This document shows, piece by piece, positions 1-5,112 of a DNA stretch of 5,112 bases. The notes below the pieces were generated by a model. It had not been told where the DNA came from. It did no database searches and was given only the letters and a program-made list of their open reading frames with translations. The stretch lies in NCBI GenBank assembly GCA_023424785.1, contig JAFADP010000136.1:1-5112 (forward strand), written 5' to 3'. A program made the position numbers and the translations under genes. Source of the stretch: Bacillota bacterium (lineage in GTDB: Bacteria; Bacillota; Clostridia; Clostridiales; Clostridiaceae). The first letter of the stretch is position 1. Each line of letters opens with the position of its first letter.

Positions 1-2439
1 TATAACTTCCCAGATGAAAATAAATTAGCTGTAGAAAAAAAGGTTGATACAACAGATGTAAATCCTATATTTGAAAATTATTTTGATAATAATAAGTTAT
101 TTAAATTTAATATTAAGAATAGAGTAACTCACTTTGGGAAAAAAGAAGTTACAGGAGAATCAGTTGATCCAATTGTTTTTAATGATAAATTTAGTTCAAC
201 TAAAATAAAACCTTCATCGAATAATAATACATTTGAACATGTTCCTCAGTATGGAGGAAAAGATGATGTTGTTTATTGGAAAGCAAAATTTGATGATGAA
301 TCTGGTAATTATATTAAGGATAGACTTGGTATTATAAAACCTGAAAATGGTGAAACAATAGATGTTTCAACTTGTAATAAATTTTTGCAATTCAATATGT
401 ATTTTGATGATAATAAAAATCTTTCATTAGATAATATTTATATTGAATTGGAAGACTCAGGAGGAAAAATAATATCAGGATGGTTAAATTCTAAGAAGCT
501 TTATGGAGTAAGTTCTCTTGAAGCTAATAAGTGGAATAAAATCACAATAGAACTTGAAAAGTTAGAAAGTGAAGAAGCTTATAATAAATTTAACTTTAAG
601 AGTGTAAAAAATATTAAATTTGGGTTTAAGTATGAACAGGGAATATATTTAGATAATATTACATTTAAGCCTGAAGTAACAGCCGAAGCAACAGTAGGAT
701 TTGAAATACATCAATCCTCTCTACCTGATTATGGATCTGCTACTAGTGGAAAGTTAGAAAATGCTGTTGATGCGTTGTTTAGTATAAAAAGTTTAAGTAA
801 CACAAGCTATTATAAGGTGGACTCAGAAGGTGATTTTTCATTAGCACATGGAGAAACTGCAACTTTTATAAATCAATTTAGAAGAGGAAGTTATATTTCA
901 TTGAATGAGGATGTAGATTCAAATGTGTTTTCTACTAAGTGGACTTTATTTGAAAATGGTATACCTGTAAGTGGGTACGGAAGTGGAACAACAGTAAAAA
1001 ATCCTAATCCAACACCTTCTTTAATTGAACAGGAAGGGACAGCCGTTGATGATGGTAGAATAGAAAATGTTGATGCGAATAGTGATGAAGCAAAATATTT
1101 CGGAGATAAACCAGATTCAAATACTATTGTATTCCGTTCTTATAAGAGTCCAGATGATGATGTATCAGATATAAATTTAAAAGCACTTTTTGTAAATAAG
1201 GTTCGTACAGGATCTCTTATTATTAAAAAAGATAAGGCGGATACTTCACCTAATTTAAATGGTACCTATACTTTTAGAATAACATTCAAAAATATTGCAA
1301 ATATGGCATTAGAGGATACACCAATTGTAAAAGAATTTACATTAAAAGCAGGAGAAGAGTATAAAATAGAAGGTATTCCTGCAGGTACAACATATTATAT
1401 TCAAGAAACAAATGCAGATGATGGTGCAAAACTTGAAACAATTGAAGTAGATGCAGGAAACGATAAAAATACTATAGATTATACAAATATGAGTGTAAGT
1501 GGAGTTATAACTGCAGATGATGGAGAAAATCCGACAATTGCAAAATATACATTTAAAAATACTACACGTAAGAAAATATCTATTGAACTAGAAAAGAAAT
1601 GGAAAGATGAAAATGGAGTAGATATTCCATATGATGATTCTTCTCTTCCAGATTCTATAAAGGTTCAATTACAAAGAAAGTTAGAAAATGAACCAGATAC
1701 AGCTTATGAAGCAGTTGAAGTTAATGAGCAAAAATATGTGGAGATTAAAGCAGGTTATGATGGATGGAAGCATATATTTAATGGATTAGATCAGTACAAA
1801 GATACTGAAGAAACTCAAAAGTATGTTTATAGAATAGTAGAAGTTGAAGTATCAGATAGTGGAGATGTTACTATTCCAGAAAACAACAGAATAACATTAA
1901 ATGGAGAAATTTATGTCATAGAGCTTGGGGATCCTGTTTCAGATACTTCTCAATGTATAATAACAAATAAAAAAGTTGCTGGTTCAATTACAATAAAGAA
2001 AGTTGATGAAAATAACGAGGCTTTAAAAGGAGCTAAGTTTAAACTTGAAAAGAAAAATAGTGATGGACAAACTTGGACAGAAATTGAAATACTTGATATG
2101 ACTGATGTATCTGAAGGAAAGTTTGAAAATCTAGAAATAGGTGATTATAGAATCACAGAAATTAAAGCACCAGATGGTTACAATATTTTAAAAGAACCAA
2201 TAGAAGTAACATTACCATATACCTATAATGCAGGAAATATTGTTAATGGGGTAGTAGTAGATTCAAGTGGAACAGCCATGGATATTACATTTACAGTGAC
2301 AAATATAAAATATCACATACTTCCTTCTATGGGCGATATAGGTATTTTGGGTTATATATTTATAGGTTTTTCAGTAATTGCAATTTCGTTTGGAATGTAC
2401 ATTATTTATAAAAAGAAAAAAGAAAATCTATTAAAATAA
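1..2439 (+). CDS. Large multi-domain LPXTG-type ancillary pilin, probable pilus tip adhesin (5' end outside window)
   Basis: The reading frame is open from base 1 to the TAA at 2437-2439, giving 812 visible residues. No credible start lies inside: the TTG at 385 has no ribosome binding site and interrupts a continuous protein. Numbering from base 1, residues about 1-60 are an unassigned beta-rich segment. Residues 88-224 look like a jelly roll. Residues 231-400 resemble clostridial pilin domains with a GSYI...E segment (E303). Residues 403-521 are a prealbumin-like domain with GSLIIKK and YYIQE (E469), ending at N520. Residues 523-657 are Cna_B-like, with candidate isopeptide trio K532, E614, N656. 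Residues 660-770 are SpaA-like, with YRITEIKAPDGY (E720), K667 and N768. The end is LPSMG (774-778), a membrane helix (about 781-803) and a Lys-rich tail. Only two cysteines are visible (125 and 652). Its size and its place before the backbone pilin suggest a cell-surface tip adhesin; a basal role is possible. The ligand is unknown. Confidence 0.85.
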   Translation, partial: YNFPDENKLAVEKKVDTTDVNPIFENYFDNNKLFKFNIKNRVTHFGKKEVTGESVDPIVFNDKFSSTKIKPSSNNNTFEHVPQYGGKDDVVYWKAKFDDESGNYIKDRLGIIKPENGETIDVSTCNKFLQFNMYFDDNKNLSLDNIYIELEDSGGKIISGWLNSKKLYGVSSLEANKWNKITIELEKLESEEAYNKFNFKSVKNIKFGFKYEQGIYLDNITFKPEVTAEATVGFEIHQSSLPDYGSATSGKLENAVDALFSIKSLSNTSYYKVDSEGDFSLAHGETATFINQFRRGSYISLNEDVDSNVFSTKWTLFENGIPVSGYGSGTTVKNPNPTPSLIEQEGTAVDDGRIENVDANSDEAKYFGDKPDSNTIVFRSYKSPDDDVSDINLKALFVNKVRTGSLIIKKDKADTSPNLNGTYTFRITFKNIANMALEDTPIVKEFTLKAGEEYKIEGIPAGTTYYIQETNADDGAKLETIEVDAGNDKNTIDYTNMSVSGVITADDGENPTIAKYTFKNTTRKKISIELEKKWKDENGVDIPYDDSSLPDSIKVQLQRKLENEPDTAYEAVEVNEQKYVEIKAGYDGWKHIFNGLDQYKDTEETQKYVYRIVEVEVSDSGDVTIPENNRITLNGEIYVIELGDPVSDTSQCIITNKKVAGSITIKKVDENNEALKGAKFKLEKKNSDGQTWTEIEILDMTDVSEGKFENLEIGDYRITEIKAPDGYNILKEPIEVTLPYTYNAGNIVNGVVVDSSGTAMDITFTVTNIKYHILPSMGDIGILGYIFIGFSVIAISFGMYIIYKKKKENLLK
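262..672 (+). other. Jelly-roll / carbohydrate-binding-module-like segment within the tip pilin
   Basis: This covers residues about 88-224 of the partial tip protein. It shows alternating hydrophobic beta-strand patterns: VYWKAKF near 91-97, a FLQFNMYF strand near 128-135 and IYIELED near 146-152. There follows a W-N-K-I-T-I-E-L strand beginning at W178 and a closing GIYLDNITF strand at about 214-222. A tryptophan strand followed by a terminal 'YLDNI.F' strand is the layout of galactose-binding-like and family CBM jelly rolls, where the last strand usually reads Y-(I/L)-D-(D/N)-I. The assignment rests on pattern only, and the ligand, if any, is not visible. It could instead be a purely structural beta-sandwich of clostridial tip pilins. 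Confidence 0.45.
2320..2436 (+). other. Cell-wall sorting signal of the tip pilin with non-canonical LPSMG motif
   Basis: The C-terminus has the full three-part layout of a sortase substrate. A pentapeptide LPSMG is encoded at 2320-2334. A hydrophobic helix follows (GILGYIFIGFSVIAISFGM and onwards), then a basic tail with four lysines. Sortases normally cut between Thr and Gly of LPXTG; here Met stands in the Thr place and Asp follows the Gly. The sorting-signal layout is clear. Which sortase processes it is not. Confidence 0.8.
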
Positions 2440-2456
2440 TTATTTTTAAAAGTTAT

Positions 2457-2478
2457 TTAGGAGTAAAAATGCTCTTAA
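2457..2478 (+). other. Weak hairpin in the gap between tip and backbone pilin genes
   Basis: TTAGGAGT (2457-2464) can pair with GCTCTTAA (2471-2478) across a six-base loop, with two G-U pairs among eight. No T-tract follows, so it is not an intrinsic terminator. It lies in the 72-bp leader region before the backbone pilin and could mark an RNA processing or stabilising site, or be chance in AT-rich DNA. The gap has no convincing promoter: TATATT at 2481-2486 lacks a matching -35 element. Confidence 0.25.
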
Positions 2479-2499
2479 AATATATTAATTCAAATTTAT

Positions 2500-2506
2500 G
2501 GAGGGG
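2500..2506 (+). promoter_or_regulatory. Strong ribosome binding site of the backbone pilin gene
   Basis: GGAGGGG lies five bases (TTAAA) before the ATG at 2512. It decides the start: a second in-frame ATG at residue 7 (2530) has no such site. A strong site fits a protein made in large amounts. Confidence 0.85.
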
Positions 2507-2511
2507 TTAAA

Positions 2512-4038
2512 ATGAATATTAGAAACAAAATGAAAAAAATATTTGCAATTATCATGTCAGTAATGATGTTTGCAAGTCTATGTACAGTATCAGCTTTTGC
2601 AGATACAAAAGGTTCAATAACAGTTTCAGGTGAAGGAGCAAAGCAAGCAATATTTACATCTTATAAGGTTTTAGATGTAACAGAAGTAGCGGATGAAGGT
2701 GTTAACTATGTAGCATCAGCTAACTTTACTGATTTCTTCAATAAGACAGAATATGGTAATTATTCAATTGACAAGATTGCTGCTATAGATGTTAATGATT
2801 CTGCTGCAAAGGTAGACTTACAAAGTAATTTAAAGAAATACATAGCAGATAAAGGTTTAGCAGGAACTCAACTTACTAGTGAAGGAGAAGTATCTAAGTT
2901 ATCAAATTTAGATTTAGGATATTATTTTATAGTTCAAACAGATTCAAGTGCTGAAGGTGCTTATGTACCAACATCTCCAATATTAATTTCAGTTCCATAT
3001 TCAAGTGATAATGGTTATGTATATGATGTAGAAGTTGACACAAAACTTAATAAAACAAATGTTGTAAAGAAGATAAAAGAAGATAATACTTTAGTTGATG
3101 CAAATCAAAAGAAGATTGGTGATTATGTAGACTATGTAATTACTTCTCCTGTACCTAAGTATTCAGAAGCTATATATGATTTATCAAAGGTAACTTATTT
3201 TTATACAGATACTTTATCTGCAGGATTAACTTATGATGAAAATGCAAGCTTTGTAGTATATGGAGTTAAAGATGGTGTAAATACAGAATTAGAACTAGGT
3301 ACTAATTACTCTATTACAGTTAATGATGCAGCATTTACAGATGCAGTAGCAGGAGCAACAATAAAAGTAAATTTTGTATATAGCAGCATAAAAGATTTTG
3401 ACTCAATAATAGTAGAATATAAGGCATTATTAAATGAAAATGCAAATGTTGGTGGAGTAGCCAATCCAAATGAAGTTAAATTAACTTATTCAAATTTACC
3501 AGGAACTGATTCACAAGGTAATCCATATACAACTGATACTCCAGAATCAATAGTTAAGACTTATACTTATGGATTAGGTATTGTTAAGGTAGATAAGGAT
3601 GATAATACAATTCCATTAGAAGGAGTTGAATTTACAGTAACTGGTCCTGATGGATATAAGAAAGTAGTAAAAACAGATTCTAATGGTAAAATAAATTTAG
3701 TAGGACTTAAAGCTGGTGAATATGTATTACAAGAAACAGCTACAATACCAGGATATATATTACCAACTGGTGATGCAGCAAAGACAACTGTAACTATTAC
3801 ACTTCCAACTAAAGGAGATGGAACTTTAGATTATGAAAATCCAACATACAGCCAAGGAACAGTTACAACAATAGGAACTCCAAATCAAGAAGGACCTGTA
3901 GTTACTATAACAAATGCAAAAGGATTTAATCTTCCAACAACTGGTGGGGCTGGTACTTGGATGTTTACAATAGGTGGTCTTGTATTAATGGCAGGAGCAG
4001 TAGTTGTATTTGCTTCTAGCAGAAAGAAAGCAAAATAG
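2512..4038 (+). CDS. Backbone (major) pilin with LPTTG sorting signal
   Basis: This 508-residue protein is the likely repeating shaft subunit of the pilus, joined head to tail by a class C sortase. Residues 1-30 are a Sec signal peptide (basic start, hydrophobic core, likely cut after AFA, before D31). Residues about 32-168 form the D1 domain (FTSYKVLDVT, LDLGYYFIVQ). Residues 171-353 fit the fimbrial D2 isopeptide domain (VVKKI, KIGDYVDYVI, DTLSAGLTY, NPNEVKLTYSN), with K186/K187 and N320 as candidate bond partners. Residues 355-470 are a SpaA-like domain with E-box YVLQET (E408) and candidate isopeptide pair K359-N468. LPTTG is at 474-478, followed by a membrane helix and an RKKAK tail. The classic YPK pilin motif is not present; VDTK with K178 occupies that place. 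The gene has its own strong RBS and ends in tandem TAG codons (4036-4041). Three-domain backbone pilins of Gram-positive bacteria are commonly about this size. The family assignment is firm; the bond residues are inferred by pattern. Confidence 0.93.
   Translation: MNIRNKMKKIFAIIMSVMMFASLCTVSAFADTKGSITVSGEGAKQAIFTSYKVLDVTEVADEGVNYVASANFTDFFNKTEYGNYSIDKIAAIDVNDSAAKVDLQSNLKKYIADKGLAGTQLTSEGEVSKLSNLDLGYYFIVQTDSSAEGAYVPTSPILISVPYSSDNGYVYDVEVDTKLNKTNVVKKIKEDNTLVDANQKKIGDYVDYVITSPVPKYSEAIYDLSKVTYFYTDTLSAGLTYDENASFVVYGVKDGVNTELELGTNYSITVNDAAFTDAVAGATIKVNFVYSSIKDFDSIIVEYKALLNENANVGGVANPNEVKLTYSNLPGTDSQGNPYTTDTPESIVKTYTYGLGIVKVDKDDNTIPLEGVEFTVTGPDGYKKVVKTDSNGKINLVGLKAGEYVLQETATIPGYILPTGDAAKTTVTITLPTKGDGTLDYENPTYSQGTVTTIGTPNQEGPVVTITNAKGFNLPTTGGAGTWMFTIGGLVLMAGAVVVFASSRKKAK
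3931..4035 (+). other. Canonical LPTTG cell-wall sorting signal of the backbone pilin
   Basis: LPTTGG is followed by a hydrophobic helix (about residues 482-501) and the basic end SSRKKAK. The motif is encoded at 3931-3945, with cleavage expected between T477 and G478. It differs clearly from the LPSMG signal of the upstream pilin, although both proteins are probably built into the same fibre. Confidence 0.93.
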
Positions 4039-4062
4039 TAGATATGAAGTAATTTAGGAAAT

Positions 4063-4094
4063 GGGGATAGGGTTAGTCTTATCCCTGTTTTTTT
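4063..4094 (+). terminator. Intrinsic terminator/attenuator between backbone pilin and sortase genes
   Basis: GGGGATAGGG (4063-4072) pairs with TCTTATCCCT (4077-4086) around a TTAG loop. That is ten pairs, of which three are G-U. One G and then seven T (4088-4094) follow. It starts 24 bases after the pilin stop. Since the sortase ATG is at 4117, no promoter fits between the T-tract and that gene, so sortase transcription most simply comes from read-through. A promoter inside the end of the pilin gene would also have to pass this terminator. Confidence 0.8.
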
Positions 4095-4101
4095 ACTAAA
4101 G

Positions 4102-4107
4102 AAGGAG
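4102..4107 (+). promoter_or_regulatory. Ribosome binding site of the class C sortase gene
   Basis: AAGGAG, extended by AGA, lies nine bases before the ATG at 4117. It supports that start, which also gives a proper N-terminal basic and hydrophobic segment. Confidence 0.8.
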
Positions 4108-4116
4108 AGAAAATAT

Positions 4117-5007
4117 ATGAGGAAGAAATTACCTATAATTTTTATGGTAGTAATATTTCTTATAGGATTGGGAATTATGTTATATCCTGTAATTAGTAAT
4201 TTTTATATTGAACATAAACAAAGCACGGTAATTAATAACTATGAAAAAGTAATTGAAAATACTTCAAATGAAGAATTAAAAGCAGAAATAGAAAGAGCAC
4301 AAAAATATAATGAACTATTAACGGGAAATGTTATTATAACAGATCCTTTTGATTTAGAAGCGCAAAAAAAATTAAAAGAAGATACAGATTATTTTAATAT
4401 TATAAATTTAGCTGGAGATGGAATAATGGGGTATATAAGTATCCCTAAAATAAATGTAAAGCTACCTATTTATCATGGTACAAGTGAAGAAGTATTACAA
4501 AAAGGAGTTGGGCATCTAGAAAATACATCTTTGCCAATAGGAGGAGAGGGGAGTCATTCGGTATTATCAGGACACACTGGCCTTTCTACTGCAAAATTAT
4601 TTACTGATTTAAATAAAGTTGAAGAGAGTAATATATTTTATATGGAGGTTTTAGGAGAAAAACTTGCTTATAAAGTAGATCAAATAAAAGTTGTAGAGCC
4701 ACATGATACATCTGATTTAGTAATTGATTCTACTAAAGATTATGTAACTTTAGTAACTTGTACTCCATATGGAGTAAATTCTCATCGTTTGTTAGTTCGT
4801 GGAGTAAGAGTTCCATACACAGAAGAAATAGAGAAGAAAATTGAAAAAGAACAATCAGATAAAGTAAGTAGTACATGGCTTACTGAATATTTTAAAGCTT
4901 TAACTATTGGGTTATCAGTTCTAGTTGTTATTTTAATAATTTTTATTATTTTTATAGTTATCAGAAAGAAAATAAGTAGGAAAAAGAAGTATAAAGGAGA
5001 AAAATAA
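4117..5007 (+). CDS. srtC: Class C sortase (pilin polymerase)
   Basis: This 296-residue membrane transpeptidase cuts LPXTG-type motifs and joins the freed Thr to a lysine of the next pilin. Its active site should face outside. Visible features in order: basic N-terminus with a membrane helix (about 5-25, including the GLGIMLYP segment); a helical linker (about 38-70); and a class C lid motif DPF at D76-F78. The catalytic core runs from about 104 to 232, with His153 in SGHTGL, Cys215 in TLVTC and Arg224 in NSHRLLVRG. Arg lies nine residues after Cys, as in characterised SrtC enzymes. A C-terminal membrane helix (about 258-283) and a Lys-rich tail follow, also typical of class C. Length is normal and no key residue is missing. 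It lies just after the pilin terminator and is followed three bases later by a second sortase-like start, so the two are very probably co-transcribed. Its natural substrates are most likely the two upstream pilins. Confidence 0.95.
   Translation: MRKKLPIIFMVVIFLIGLGIMLYPVISNFYIEHKQSTVINNYEKVIENTSNEELKAEIERAQKYNELLTGNVIITDPFDLEAQKKLKEDTDYFNIINLAGDGIMGYISIPKINVKLPIYHGTSEEVLQKGVGHLENTSLPIGGEGSHSVLSGHTGLSTAKLFTDLNKVEESNIFYMEVLGEKLAYKVDQIKVVEPHDTSDLVIDSTKDYVTLVTCTPYGVNSHRLLVRGVRVPYTEEIEKKIEKEQSDKVSSTWLTEYFKALTIGLSVLVVILIIFIIFIVIRKKISRKKKYKGEK
4993..5000 (+). promoter_or_regulatory. Ribosome binding site of the second sortase-like gene
   Basis: AAAGGAGA lies inside the last codons of the preceding sortase, ten bases before the ATG at 5011. 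It supports a tightly coupled downstream gene. Confidence 0.7.
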
Positions 5008-5010
5008 AAA

Positions 5011-5112
5011 ATGAAAAAGAAAGCAAGAAATATTATTTTAATTTTAGTCTTTCTAATTGGTCTTGGAGTTTTTTCTTATCCTACATTAAGTAATAAGTTT
5101 AATGAATATAAA
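5011..5112 (+). CDS. Start of a second class C sortase-like protein (3' end outside window)
   Basis: Thirty-four codons are visible from the ATG, open to the window end, and too short for catalytic motifs. The N-terminus is basic (MKKKAR), followed by a membrane helix whose FLIGLGVFSYPTLSN segment parallels FLIGLGIMLYPVISN at the same place in the sortase just upstream. The G-L-G...YP..SN pattern is characteristic of class C sortase N-termini. The gap to the preceding stop is only three bases, so the pair is translated from one mRNA. I infer a second pilin sortase, perhaps handling the tip subunit or another pilin. Its identity rests on this short N-terminal match plus context. Confidence 0.75.
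   Translation, partial: MKKKARNIILILVFLIGLGVFSYPTLSNKFNEYK

Noticed and set aside
370..378. Internal thioester domain in the tip protein suggested by the lone cysteine at residue 125
   Set aside because: The surrounding residues (VSTCNKF) do not resemble the Cys motif of thioester adhesin domains, and no matching Gln motif is apparent. A head domain further upstream cannot be judged.
385..2439. A 684-residue gene starting at the TTG at 385
   Set aside because: The same frame is open back to base 1 with coherent protein-like sequence. There is no ribosome binding site before 385, and a start there would cut through a beta-strand of the jelly-roll-like segment. It is part of a larger gene truncated by the window edge.
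2458..2486. Promoter for the backbone pilin with TATATT at 2481-2486
   Set aside because: At 17-18 bp spacing the -35 region reads TAGGAG or TTAGGA, a poor match to TTGACA. TA-rich hexamers are expected by chance in such AT-rich DNA.
2569..2598. Possible lipoprotein signal around the cysteine at residue 24 of the backbone pilin
   Set aside because: The residues before Cys read A-S-L, so the -1 place is Leu rather than Gly, Ala or Ser, which does not fit a lipobox. An ordinary signal peptidase site (AFA) follows a few residues later, and an LPTTG signal anchors the protein.
2530..4038. Alternative start of the backbone pilin at Met7 (2530)
   Set aside because: The GGAGGGG site is five bases from the ATG at 2512 and too far from 2530. 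The signal peptide would work from either start.

Overview
The window is very AT-rich (roughly 70% A+T by eye), all genes run on the + strand, and codons such as AGA, ATA and TTA are favoured. Together with strong GGAGG-type ribosome binding sites and LPXTG-type surface proteins, this points to a low-GC Gram-positive bacterium of the Clostridium type. I cannot name the species from the sequence alone.

The content is the core of a sortase-assembled (covalent) pilus operon. From left to right: (1) positions 1-2439, the 3' part of a large multi-domain ancillary pilin, probably the tip adhesin. It is open from the first base, so the true start lies upstream of the window. It carries a jelly-roll-like segment, about four immunoglobulin-like/isopeptide-type domains, and an unusual LPSMG sorting signal. 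(2) A 72-bp gap with a weak hairpin and a strong RBS. (3) Positions 2512-4038, the backbone (major) pilin: signal peptide, D1 domain, fimbrial D2 domain, SpaA-like C-terminal domain and a canonical LPTTG sorting signal. (4) A 78-bp gap holding a convincing intrinsic terminator. (5) Positions 4117-5007, a complete class C (pilin-polymerising) sortase. (6) From 5011 to the window end, the first 34 codons of a protein whose N-terminus matches that of the first sortase, so very probably a second class C sortase.

Working model: the two pilins are exported by Sec and held in the membrane by their C-terminal helices. The class C sortase(s) cleave the sorting motifs and join pilin subunits by Lys-Thr isopeptide bonds into a fibre with the large protein at its end. 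The terminator sits between the structural genes and the sortases. With only 22 bp from its T-tract to the sortase start codon, it probably acts as an attenuator giving much pilin mRNA and little sortase mRNA.

Nothing here is clearly a wholly new system. The points most worth checking are the LPSMG signal, the putative glycan-binding-like module in the tip protein, the atypical pilin-lysine motif and the attenuator. No stretch over 300 bases lacks a gene, and I saw no RNA genes, mobile elements, CRISPR arrays or minus-strand genes.
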